Of a stretch of 64,000 nucleotides of DNA, positions 54,557 through 64,000 are shown piece after piece; position 1 is the first letter of the stretch, and each line of letters opens with the position of its first letter. The translations under genes and the position numbers were made by a program. This DNA comes from Rhineura floridana. Its lineage: Eukaryota; Chordata; Lepidosauria; Squamata; Rhineuridae. The notes beneath the pieces are model-generated. The model saw only the letters and a program-made list of their open reading frames with translations. It was not told the origin of the DNA and searched no databases. The stretch covers positions 15,342,610 through 15,406,609 of the forward strand of contig NC_084499.1 in the NCBI RefSeq assembly GCF_030035675.1, written 5' to 3'.

Positions 54557-55395
54557 GTTAACATTTGGGGATGGAGGATCATTCGAGTAATGTTACGTCT
54601 CGGTATCCACTGGTTGATACAGGCTGACTTCCTGTTTGTTAGCACTAGACCCAAGCCTGGAATGAGAAAAGTCCTTGGTTTATGTGTCAGTCATATACCT
54701 GACTGGCAAAAGGTTCCCCCAACTGAAAAATCCAAAAGTCAACACCCACAAAAATGTAGCTTTGCCATAAGCCCAAAATTTCTCCCAAAGGCTCTTGAGG
54801 CAAAATCCATTGTTCTTGAGAGATGGAGCAACTTGAGGCAATCCCATGCCTGCATACCTGTCTGCAAAATAAATGAGGAAGGGATAGTCATCTGGTGTGT
54901 GCCTTTGCTGAGACAGACAACGGCAGATCCTCTCCTGGAGCCGTCGAACTGGCATTAAACAGACAAGACAAGCTTCGCAGTCAGTTATCGGCCAAAAATA
55001 TAATGAAGAAACAAGCTGGTGGAGCAAAGCCGAGTCACCCAGACCAGCCAAGTGGAGAATTTAATTTCTCCCAGGTTCTTCCTGCATCGAAGCATCGCCA
55101 TGGCTGCCGCCCCATGGCTGCGTGATCGCTGACAGCTCTGACCCACTGGGGTGAGAGTGTGCTGTTGTTCCCTGTCACAATTGCAAGGGGGGAAGGGCAG
55201 GGCAGGGATGAGCAGGGGTGGGGGAGACCAGAGAGCAAGCAAAGAGGCATTTTCTGGTGCTCTGGAGCCCGTGACTTACAAAATTACGAGACGCAATTCC
55301 TCTGTCCTGGGTTGCTATGAGGTAATCATAGCTGTGCACCGCTATCATTCTTTTTGACTGCTGGAAAATGGGGGCAGCAACCATCAAACGTGCTA
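54557..55395. other. Single-copy-looking sequence
   Basis: No repeat is recognised. Open frames here (54895-55125 plus; 54680-55051 minus) have no known domain. ATCGCCATGGCTGCCGCCCC near 55094 is CpG-rich and may be regulatory. Confidence 0.33.
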
Positions 55396-55814
55396 CAGGG
55401 AGGCTGGAAGGATCTGTCCACTTCAGTTATCTCAGTTTTCCAATCTGAAATTCAGCTGCCCACGTATCTGCAGCGAGTTGTGGATTCAAAAAAAACAAAA
55501 TCCTTATGGAAGTTCTTCAGCATTTTAGTGCTGCTTCTCCAAAGAAACCCATTGTTGTCTGCCGTTTTTTCATGCATTTTTTCCTAATATAATGCATTTT
55601 TGTGTTATTTTCTCTGAAATGGATTTGTTTTATGTATATTTCCCTCTGATACATGCATCATTGTCAACAGTGGTTGGCTGGAGAACTGCATTGCAAAATT
55701 CAAATAAGTGCAAATTTTGAAGGAGGGCTGTCTCGATTCTCACCTTGCTTCAGGAACTGCAGGTTGGATACATTCATTTAAATGTGAACCGAATCAAATT
55801 TCTACCCCATCTCT
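55396..55814 (+). mobile_element. MITE-A copy
   Basis: CAGGGAGGCTGGAAGGATCT start, TTCAGCTGCCCACGTATCTG, CAAATTTTGAAGGAGGGCTG, end TTTCTACCCCATCTCT. Confidence 0.77.
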
Positions 55815-55829
55815 CATGCTGTGCTGTTG

Positions 55830-56155
55830 CTTTCTCAAACGTCAGACCAAGCTGTTTCATACTGGCTCCCAAGCCAAAGGAAAGATGGTGGTTCATCTCT
55901 GTAGTTCAGAGGAAAAAGTAGGTGTGCAGGAGGCTAGTTTCTACATACACACTTACACACCCCTCTCTGGCCGCCATCTGGGCAAGCGAGAGTCATGATC
56001 AGAGTTCAAGGACATGTTTCAGCCAGGCAAAAGCACTCAAAGAAGGACCAAAGCAGGACCAGTGAAGGGGTGTGGCCTGAGGAGAGGGGGTGTGGCTGTA
56101 GAAAGTCCCAAGGGCCTGATAAAGAGGTCTTGAGGGCCATATTTACTTCTCAAGG
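55830..56155 (+). mobile_element. hAT-like element, right part of the 5272 family
   Basis: CTAGTTTCTACATACACAC, GGCATGATCAGAGTTC-like GTCATGATCAGAGTTCAAGG, GGGGTGTGGCCTGAGGAGAG and AAAGTCCCAAGGGCCTG match 5805-6000. Confidence 0.5.
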
Positions 56156-57975
56156 CTGACGTTTGAATGCTTCCTGTACTGGAAACAGATTCAGGCCTAG
56201 CAATTGCCAGTGCTTGGAAAGTTCATTTTTTTACAACAAATTGGAGTTAGTTCCAGTTCATCCTCTCAAAAAAAAAAGGAACAAATTCTGTTCCGGTTCA
56301 ATTTACAATTCATTCACATGGTCCTTTGTATTTTTTTTTTCAGCCTTCAGACTTTTACAAGCTGCTCTGCTGGAGCATAAAATATACGTAAGAACCCTAA
56401 GAAAACCTCAAAACACACACACAAGGGTAATGTGAGCAATTGTTTTACAGTATTTCCCCTCTCAATTATGATCTTTAAGCTTAAATGGCAGACCTCACTT
56501 TTCAGGGAGGTCTATAAATCGTCGATGCAACAGCCACAATCAAACACAGAGCTAAGTGCAATGAAATCCCTTTATGTATAAATCATCAAATTAAAATTAA
56601 AATTGAACTGAATTTAAAAATCATCCAGAGTTCCACCCCGAAAGGAACTTCATTCGCTTTCACTTCACCCAGAAATTATAGGAACTATTTTCAGGAGCAT
56701 TAGTTCATCTGAATTAGTTCATCATTCCAAGCACTGGAGACAGCACAATTTGGCTATTCTGCAAAGGGTTAGACAGAGGAAAAGAGCCTTCTTGGAGAGG
56801 AGAATATGAGCAAAGCTCAGAATAGCTGACTCAACATCCTTTAACTTTGCATCCCGTCCACCATCGATTCTGATCTATGGAATGACTTGCCATGTGGTTT
56901 CAATAGAGCTTTTGGAGATTGTTATGCTAAATGAGTACCGGGGAGGGGGGTTGAAAAAGGGGGGAGTAATTGCTTTTGCCACCTTGAAAAACTCCAGATC
57001 TATAACTTGGACAAATATAATTAGCTGCTAACTTTGAAAGATGCATTGGCGTTTGGGTAATGGGCATGAGAGCTTTGTATTAAAATCTGGAAGGAGGGGG
57101 GGAAAGATTATGGGATGCTGACTCGCAAATGTTGTCCGTTAGGATCTTCAGTGTGTTGAGAAAAGCACCAAATTAAAAATCAGGCTGCACACAACAGCGA
57201 CAGCCCAATGTATTAAAGAGAGACTTGTACCCAGGGTAAGGTCATGGTAAAAAAAAAAAATTGGGGGAATAAATAACAAATGCAAGTGCTCAGTTTTTTC
57301 CCTCCTGTCTTGCCATTGAACAAAAGTTTTTAAAAAAATAAAAATGGAAAGGTGATATTTATACTATATTTAATATTTCATGGGTTTCTAATAACAAAGA
57401 GAAATCCGTCCGTCACTGCTAAACAGTATTTGCAAATATTTCTCACTGCCTGTTGGTAACGGGGAAAGTGAAGGAGTTTTGTTTTTCACATCTAGGCAAA
57501 GAATAGACATCTCAGTTGCCTTGCAAAGAGGGGAAATGACAATGTTTTGGCTGCCTCCCTCCGTGATGCATTTGTCATCCCGTGCCAAGAGCTAGGGGGG
57601 AAGAGAATAGCTCTGAGGCTGTTCTTGAGGACTAGCAGCATCTGGGCACTTGGGTCCCTTGAGTCTAGGTGTGGACAGAACAGATTTTTTTTATTATTTC
57701 TTACTTGAGGTTCCAGGGCAGATTATTATATTTTTAAATAGTTGTAATTAAATAGTTGTAAAGTTAAATATGGATTGTCCCTATGTCTAATGTCCATCTT
57801 ACTAAAAATTGATGGACATGGCTTACACAGTTACATTCATTTTAATGGATCTACTCTGAGTAGAACTTGGTTGAAGTGTATAACAAAGTAATCTCAGAAC
57901 AGGAGGGAAGTCTACAGCGGAGCAAAATAGGTCTCCAAACCCCTCCTATTCACTAGCAAACTGGGGACAACATTA
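56156..57975. other. Long repeat-poor region, possible conserved non-coding DNA
   Basis: About 1.8 kb without a recognised transposon. 56960-57250 (AAATATAATTAGCTGCTAAC, GGATGCTGACTCGCAAATG) has the clearest regulatory look. No exon seen. Confidence 0.33.
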
Positions 57976-58515
57976 CATATGAACAGCCTGCTGGATCAGG
58001 CCAATGGCCTACCTAGTCTAGCTTCCTGTTCTCACAGTGGTCAACCAGGTGCCCATTATGGGAAGCCAACAAGAAGGACCTGAGTGCAAGAGCACTCTCC
58101 CTTTCTGCAGTTTCCAGCAACTTCGATTCAGAAGCATCCTGCCTCCCACAGTGGAGGCAGAGCATAACCATCAGGACTAGTAGCCATTGATACCTTCCAT
58201 GAATTTGTCTACTCCTCTTTGAAAGCCCTCCAGGTTGGTGGCCATCGCTGCCTCTTCTGGGAGCAAATTCCGTAGTTTAACTAAACTCTGTGTGAAGAAG
58301 TCCTTTCTTTTGTCTGTCCTCAATCTTCTAACATTCAGCTTCCTTGGATGTCCGCAAGTTCCAGTGTTAAGCGAGCGAGAGAAAAACTTTTCTCTGTTCA
58401 CTTTCTCCACACGGTGTATCATTTTCCACCCTTCTTTCATGTTGCCTCTTGCTTGTCTTTTCTCTAAATTAAAAAGCCCCAAATGCTGCAACCTTTCCTC
58501 ATAGGGAAGTTGCCC
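57976..58515 (-). mobile_element. CR1-clade LINE, ORF2 C-terminus and complete 3' UTR
   Basis: The minus strand encodes LPYEERLQHLGLFNLEKRQA, RGNMKEGWKMIHRVEKVNRE, NTGTCGHPRKLNVRRLRTDK and LEGFQRGVDKFMEGINGY, ending in a natural stop. It is the longest intact CR1 tail here. Confidence 0.92.
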
Positions 58516-59076
58516 CGTCCCCTAATTTTGCCAACTCTCCCTCCTCCCCCCCTCCCAGTTTTAGTCTCCCAGCAATTTGGGGGGAAGGCACAGCACACCA
58601 GCAGTAGTGGCCTTTTGCTGCTGCTGTGTTTATCACCTGACTGCCATTTTGAACCCTCTGCAATACTTCATCCGGGTCATCGTGGCGAGTGGATTGTTCG
58701 GCCATGTGATCCGAACTTGGTTAGATGGCCTTCAGTTGTTCTCAGAGTCACCAGTTTGGGATGTTTTCCTCCAAAGTGGCTTATTGAGCTGTAATTTTTA
58801 ATTGAGGAAAGAGAGAGTCCCAAGCAAATGAATTCCCAGGTAGTTTTCAAAGAAGGAAGCTATAAATAGTCCCTGTAATGGGAGGCTGTAATCGGATACA
58901 ATTTATTTCCACCTGTGATGGGCTGACCTTCATCCCCACTCCAGGCTGTGCTTGTCATGAAATATGACCAATCCGTTCAGTAGTGGAAATAAATTGCATT
59001 CCCACCACTGAACATTGTGCATCCTCTGCATAATGCGTGTAGGAATGGGCAGAGGCTTGGTAGAAAAGGGGAAGGG
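58516..59076. other. Single-copy-looking sequence with a short inverted repeat
   Basis: ATACAATTTATTTCCACCTG (58897) and AGTGGAAATAAATTGCAT (58982) form an inverted pair. Otherwise unassigned. Confidence 0.35.
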
Positions 59077-59604
59077 CGGTACAGGGCTGGCACCGTTGGA
59101 CACCAGCCTGCCCTGGCACCTGCATGCATGCCCCACCTACCTACCTTTCCCTTGGTGAATGCTGCCCAAACCGTGCATGCATGCCTGCCATCAACCAAGA
59201 TGGCAGCCAAGGCTTCCCTAAGGGACTAATGCCTCTGCCGCCATCTTGTTCGATGACATCCATGCATGCTACGCACGTACATCCCTGCCATCAGCCAAGA
59301 TGGCGGTGGGGCATCAGCCTCTTAGGGAAACCTTGGCTGCTATCTTGGCTGATGGCAGGCTTGCTCCTGCAGCACAACCAGCATTTATGTAAATGGAGAG
59401 GTAGGTAGGGCATGCAGGCAGGTGTCACAGGCCTGCACAGCAGTAGGGGGGTGCCTAGGAGCTTCCTCTAGTGATCTGCGGCAGGGTCAGGAGCTGAAGC
59501 TGCCATGGATTGCAAAATGTAGTGCTACCCACCCACTCTAAGGAAGTACCCTTCAGGGGCCCCTTGGCCAGGGCCCAACCTGGCCGCCCTCTGGCGCTGG
59601 CCCT
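59077..59604 (+). mobile_element. Element E copy
   Basis: The ends CAGGGCTGGCACCGTTGGAC and GGCGCTGGCCCTG are inverted. The interior has CCAAGATGGCAGCCAAGG, GCCGCCATCTTG and CCAAGATGGCGGTGG plus TTAGGGAAACCTTGGCTGC as at 27343. Confidence 0.5.
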
Positions 59605-59800
59605 GGGGCCGTAGCTTGGTGGCAGAGCATCTACTTTGCATGCAGAAGGTCCCAGGTTCAGCCCCCAGCATCTCCAGGTAGGGCTTGGAGAGATTCCCTG
59701 CCTGACACCCTGGAGAGCCGCTGCCAGTCAGTGTAGGCAATACTGAGCTGGATGGACCAATGGTCTGATTCGCTATAAGGCTGCCTCCTAGGTTCCTGAC
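59605..59800 (+). mobile_element. tRNA-derived SINE abutting element E
   Basis: GGGGCCGTAGCTTGGTGGCA head, B-box GGTTCAGCCCCC, tail TAAGGCTGCCTCCTAGGTTC. Confidence 0.9.
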
Positions 59801-60119
59801 TTCCTTCCCCTCTCACACATGTGAACATCCCAAAAAATCAAGAGAGAAATTATGTTTAATTTATTTAGGGAAAGATTGCTGTCCCACTAGGCCATAAGAT
59901 GGTTGCAACGGGAAATGATACTTTTTCGGAGCATCTTAATGCCACCTGTAGGGATGTCATCTATGTTTTAAGACCAGATTGGAATACCTTACTCTGTGTT
60001 CCATCTAGACCTGAGTTGAAATGTCTTGAGGTTTTTCTGAGAATTTTCATTTTCCTCTTTCCTGCTCGTCCCCCAGCAAAAAAGGACCATTTTGCTGAAT
60101 ATACTCCAGCACAATTCAA
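59801..60119. other. Unassigned sequence
   Basis: No recognised repeat. The frame at 59899-60273 runs into the L2 fragment in a different frame from the L2 protein. Confidence 0.35.
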
Positions 60120-60372
60120 GGACGCATCATACTTATTTATTTCAGCTGTTTCTGCCAACTTCCAGGTTGGATTATTGCAATGCACTCTATGTGGGGCTGC
60201 CCTTGAAGACGACGCAGAAACTTCAACTGGTCGAAAATGCAGCAGACAGATTACTGGCCAGTGTTCCTTTTAGATTTTGTATAGCCCCTCTTTTAAAACA
60301 GCTGCATTGGTTGTCAGTTCATTTCCATGCTCAATTTAAGGTGCTCACACTAGTGTTCGAATGGCTAGTGTA
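60120..60372 (+). mobile_element. L2 LINE reverse-transcriptase fragment
   Basis: [39 protein letters not shown] and LHWLSVHFHAQFKVLTLVFE are read in one frame (60092-60373), parallel to the L2 at 7071. The C-terminal part is missing. Confidence 0.85.
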
Positions 60373-60373
60373 A

Positions 60374-60479
60374 ATATTGAAGGATGGCTGTGTTTTGGTA
60401 CTTGCATTGTTTTGGAAAGTGCAAATTTGATAGTTTCAGCTTGAAATGTGAACTGAATCAAATTTCTTGCCCAGCCCTA
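60374..60479 (+). mobile_element. MITE-A, right-end fragment
   Basis: GAAGGATGGCTGTGTTTTGG through AACTGAATCAAATTTCTTGC to CCAGCCCTA. Confidence 0.75.
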
Positions 60480-60487
60480 CTTTCAAT

Positions 60488-60640
60488 TAGGGATGCGTGA
60501 ATCTGTCAATTTCAGTTTCTAGTTTAAGTTCGGTTCTCCATCCGCATTTCTACAACAGTTTGTGATTTGAAACCCTGATGGAAAATTCAGCGTTTTACTG
60601 TGAATTTCTGCTAATAGACACATTTTTGGTAAGTAAATTA
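60488..60640 (+). mobile_element. MITE-A, left-end fragment
   Basis: TAGGGATGCGTGAATCTGTC through TAATAGACACATTTTTGG. It starts exactly 8 bp after the previous fragment ends. Confidence 0.75.
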
Positions 60641-60774
60641 TAAGAAAAAAGGCAGGCAGGTGGGGGTCGGCTGAGGACAGAGTGAAGTTTGTGATGTGGC
60701 AACAGTGTGATATGGCTGCAAAAAAGGCAAATGCTATTTTAGGCTGTGTGAACAGAAGTATAGTTTCCAAATCA

Positions 60775-61360
60775 TGTGAGATATGATAGCCCTCTTCAAG
60801 TACTTCAATCAATCATTTTATTACTGTCTGGCCATAGGTCTCAAACAGGAAATACATTTAGTACAAACAAATATTTTCAATGTTACATTTAAGTACATGA
60901 AAAGTTGCCACACAGACAAGGGCCAGGATCACTTCTTGATCATCCCAGACTGCCAGACATGGAATAATGGGCTCAAGTTGCAGGAAGCCAGATTTCAACT
61001 GAACATCAGGAGAAACATCTTAACTGTTTGAGTGCTGTGACAATGGAACCAATGACCTAGGTCAGCCTTTCCCAACTAGTGGGCCATCAGATGTTGTTGG
61101 ACCACAATTCCCATCTTGCCTGACCATTGGCAATGCTGGCTGAGGCTGATGGGAGTTGTGGTCCAACAACACCTGGTGGCCCACTAGTTGGGAAAGGCTG
61201 ACCTAGGGAGATGGTGGGCTCTCCAACACTGGAGGCCTTCAAGAGACAGCTGGACAGCCACCTGTCGGGTATGCTTGAATTTGGATTCCTGCATTGAGCT
61301 GGGGCTGGACTTGATGGCCTTACAGGCCCCTTCCAACTCTATGATTCTAAGCTGGTGTGG
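60775..61360 (+). mobile_element. CR1 LINE ORF2 end, split by a MITE
   Basis: The frame reads KSCHTDKGQDHFLIIPDCQT, WNNGLKLQEARFQLNIRRN, then after the MITE FKRQLDSHLSGMLEFGF-like codons. It ends in CAACTCTATGATTCTA, the CR1 octamer-type 3' end. Confidence 0.72.
61063..61200. mobile_element. Palindromic MITE, CAGCCTTTCCC type, inside CR1
   Basis: The flanks ACCTAGGT and ACCTAGGG match at 7 of 8. Ends CAGCCTTTCCCAACTAGTGG and CCACTAGTTGGGAAAGGCTG pair perfectly over 20 bases. The CR1 reading resumes across it. Confidence 0.9.
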
Positions 61361-61439
61361 CTTTGCTCAATGTAACAGCTAACTCTTCTTCAGCCTTTCC
61401 ATCCACAGGAAGAGAACCCATTCAGGTGCGATATTAACT

Positions 61440-61735
61440 AACAAATCTAGAATGCATCACTTAGTCTTTACAACTATGTTGCCTAATATACACATTCTCT
61501 GCAAAGCAATTCCCCCTAATATAATGCATTTCCTTATGTGAAATATCCTTTGTTATGGACAGTTTACCCTAGTATATGCATTTGTGGATGTATTACTTGG
61601 CTGGAGAAGTGCATTGCAAAATTTGGAGACATGCAAATCTCCAAGGATGGCTGTCTCAGTTTGCCCATTGTTTCAGATGGGGGCAGTTAGGCAGATTTGC
61701 CTTTAGATGCAAACTGAACATATCCCTATTCGTGG
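61440..61735 (+). mobile_element. MITE-A, partial copy
   Basis: TTGCCTAATATACACATTC, TAATATAATGCATTTCC, TGGCTGGAGAAGTGCATTGC and AGATGCAAACTGAACATATC. The left end is missing. Confidence 0.63.
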
Positions 61736-62524
61736 TAGCTCCTCTGAGATGGGTTGACCAGACAAATATAGCTATAAATTAATATCCTTGTTGCTCCTTT
61801 CAAAAGTCTAACTCGGAAACAGTTACGCAAACATAATTGACTGTTCAAGTTAAGAGACAAGTGATTCATTGGCTTCAGGCAAATATAGTTGATTCCCCTC
61901 CCCACCCCCTGGCTTGTAAAGTTTCAGAATGCAGAAAACTGCTGTCTCTAAAAGCCTCATCAATCCCTGTACAGTAAAGAAGTTGGGCCAAAACATATTT
62001 TATTGTTATTCCTGTCAAAAAAAACAACAACATAAAGATTTAAGGGCCATGTGACTGGGTAATTGCGGTAGAGCTTTTTTTCCCCTGACAATAAACATAA
62101 AACTTAAAAACTGTATTAAAAATCATTTGCCAATTCTTATGCCTTAACAGTCGAGAGTGAATAATGGTTAGCTTTTTTTCTTTTCTTTTTTTGCATATAA
62201 CACATGCTTTCCTGTCATCATGTGAAACTGTCAGAAGTAAATTCATAAAAAAAGAGAGAGATTGTATAATTAAGAGTCACTTCTTTTCTTTTTCCTAGTT
62301 TGGTTGGAATTATTTGTTTGTCATTTGATTCCCCCCCCCTCTCCATCTTTATAAAATACTAAATTGCTACATTTTCAGACAACTTTCTTTGTTGTTAAAA
62401 GACTGTTATTGCATGCAGCTCTCCTCCAGGAGTCTAACATTCTCTTCCAGTCAATCAATAACCCTGGCAGGCTCACCAACCTCTTTATGTAACGCTATTC
62501 TGTTGCTGTTACTTTTTTTAAAAA
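61736..62524. other. AT-rich single-copy DNA
   Basis: No repeat recognised. GATTTAAGGGCCATGTGAC and CCCTGACAATAAACATAAAA suggest possible conserved non-coding DNA; unproven. Confidence 0.3.
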
Positions 62525-62938
62525 AAGATGCTTAACTGAAGCTTCTGAAGAGATTCAGAGGAGAGCAACAAGAATGACCAAGGGACTGGAAGCACAGCCC
62601 TGTGAGGAGAGACTGGAAGGAACTGGGTGTGCTTAGCCTTAAGAGTAGACTGGGGGGAGATATGGTAGCCCTCTTCATGGATTTGAAAGGTTGCCATACA
62701 GCAGAGGGCCAGGATCTCTTCTCGATCGTCCCAGAGTGCAGGACATGGAATAATGGGCTCAAGTTGCAGGAAGCCAGATTTTGACTGAACATCAGGAAAA
62801 CCTTCTTAACTTTTAGAGTGGTACGACAATGGGACCAATGACCTAGGGATCCTCCAACACTGGGGGCACTCAAGAGGCAGCTGGACATGGCCTTACAAGC
62901 CCCTTCCAACTCTACTGTCCTATGAGTCTATGAAAGTT
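62525..62938 (+). mobile_element. CR1 LINE ORF2 C-terminus and 3' end
   Basis: RIQRRATRMTKGLEAQPCEE, SRLGGDMVALFMDLKGCHT, DLFSIVPECRTWNNGLKLQE and LKRQLDMALQAPSNS-like codons with several frame changes. It ends in CCTATGAGTCTATGA. Confidence 0.8.
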
Positions 62939-63092
62939 TGGCAGTAACTTTAACATCCTGATCCACAGTCCTACATATATGGCTCAAGGTTGTGTGACAT
63001 TTTCCCAGTTCTTCTCTCATCAACCCACCCTCCCAGACCCCAAAGTGACATGGCCCAAAAGTAGATGTGTAATATTTTCACAAGGTCTAGTG

Positions 63093-63419
63093 CAGGGGTT
63101 CCCAAATTACTAGTGGCCCATGACTCTCATTCAGGTACTCCTTGGTATATCGGCATTAAATATTCATATTAGTTTTTCGTTATGTTTTTATTGCTTTCTA
63201 TTTCTGATATTGTATTTTACTGTATTTCGATTTGAATTCCATGGAAGGTAAATGCAATCTAAGAAAGAAAACGAGTAACACTAACGCAGTCAAAAGTCAT
63301 ACAGGATCTAGCGCAGTGCATTACAGTTCCTACAATAGGCTGAACAACCATGAACTGATCCGCCAAGAACATGAGCAGTTCTCAAGTGGTCTGGGGAGGG
63401 GAAAGTTTGGGGACCGCTG
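63093..63419. mobile_element. hAT-like element
   Basis: The ends CAGGGGTTCCCAAATTAC and AGTTTGGGGACCGCTG are imperfectly inverted. The flanks GTCTAGTG and GTTTAATT match at 5 of 8. No transposase is recognisable inside. Confidence 0.5.
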
Positions 63420-63567
63420 GTTTAATTCATAGCTTTAGCATATATGTATTCCCCATTCACAATGGTGATGGAAGCACTATTGCACGCACAGCTCCCAAGC
63501 TAGCATATTTCCCAAAACAGAAATGCACCTCTGCAAATATGAATCCTTTTGCGCACACAAGAGTGGG

Positions 63568-63640
63568 TGGTATCCAGCATTACTCCGTAGTAGAGCTTTG
63601 CATGTAGAAGGCTGCAGGTTCAATTCCTGGCATCTCCACT
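63568..63640 (+). mobile_element. tRNA-derived SINE, head fragment
   Basis: GTAGTAGAGCTTTGCATGTA and B-box GGTTCAATTCC, then TGGCATCTCCACTTAC. The rest is missing. Confidence 0.7.
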
Positions 63641-63782
63641 TACAACAGGGATGAGGCACATCAGGCCTGGAGGTCAAATGAGAGGCCCCCCAGGCCTCTT
63701 TAACTGGCCCTCGGTACTCTCCCGAAACTGCCCCCTTTCCTCAAGCCACATCCCTCATCAGTACTGCTTTCCCCCCCCCCAG

Positions 63783-64000
63783 GGTGTAGGTGTCTGGGGT
63801 TGCAGGGGGTCTTAGCACCCTTAATTTTGGGGGAACAGAATTCCAGCAGGGTCCCAACGTATGAGCCAATCAGCATGGAAGGGGACTGTGATGGCCACTG
63901 TGAAGAGTCTTCTCGCTTGGCGATCAACACACTGCTTTCATGCAGATTGGAGCCAATCGGAGTGAAAGGAGGTGAGTTGGTCACTGAGAAGAATCTTCTC
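63783..64000 (+). mobile_element. Dispersed repeat D, cut by the window end
   Basis: GGTGTAGGTGTCTGGGGTTG, CTTAATTTTGGGGGAACAG, TATGAGCCAATCAGCATGG and CACTGAGAAGAATCTTCTC follow the order of the other D copies. Confidence 0.6.

Noticed and set aside
54395-54958. 187-codon plus-strand open frame
   Set aside because: Its first third is translation of a palindromic MITE with a perfect target duplication; the rest has no known domain.

Overview
The window looks like nuclear DNA of a squamate reptile, most likely a lizard. It carries 3' ends of Bov-B (RTE-clade) LINEs, 5S rRNA-derived SINEs, a tRNA-type SINE with a Bov-B-like tail (the Sauria/5S-Sauria types known from lizards), CORE-type SINEs, L2 and CR1-clade LINEs and many short hAT-like DNA elements. 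I recognise no complete host protein-coding gene, no functional tRNA gene and nothing bacterial or CRISPR-like. The fragmentary ORFs with recognisable homology all belong to LINEs. The window is best read as an intergenic or intronic stretch. A 51-bp segment at 17235-17285 with splice-like borders is the only exon candidate I would defend, and weakly.

Layout. 1-11 kb: an LTR-like fragment at the left edge (second copy inverted near 10.5 kb), a well preserved 5S-like sequence, CR1/L2/Bov-B pieces and two clear nested insertions (a LINE inside a SINE at 6.1-6.7 kb; an L2 inside a CR1 at 7.0-7.85 kb). 11-21.6 kb: dense SINEs and hAT-type MITEs, two with good 8-bp target duplications, plus Bov-B copies. 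21.6-31.7 kb: sparser repeats, unassigned AT-rich single-copy-looking DNA, a large GC-rich non-autonomous element (27.3-28.4 kb) and a 43-bp minisatellite. 31.7-41.6 kb: MITEs, a 68-bp minisatellite, a 120-bp inverted repeat pair 3.4 kb apart, an LTR-type relic and a hairpin. 41.6-47.4 kb: the longest mostly repeat-free part and the best candidate for conserved non-coding DNA. 47.5-64 kb: dense MITEs, 5S SINEs, L2 tails and CR1 copies.

The elements form mobilisation groups. Bov-B tails recur on the 5S and Sauria SINEs. The tail of the abundant tRNA SINE resembles the 3' end of the CR1-type LINE. CORE-SINEs end like L2. One roughly 430-bp AT-rich family (called MITE-A here) has about 14 partial or whole copies, short TAGGGATGGG-like inverted ends and 8-bp target duplications, so it fits a hAT-type MITE. 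A second group of palindromic MITEs shares one core with several different termini.

Limits: family names rest on recognition of motifs and encoded protein tails, not on a database search. Boundaries are approximate except where target duplications are given.
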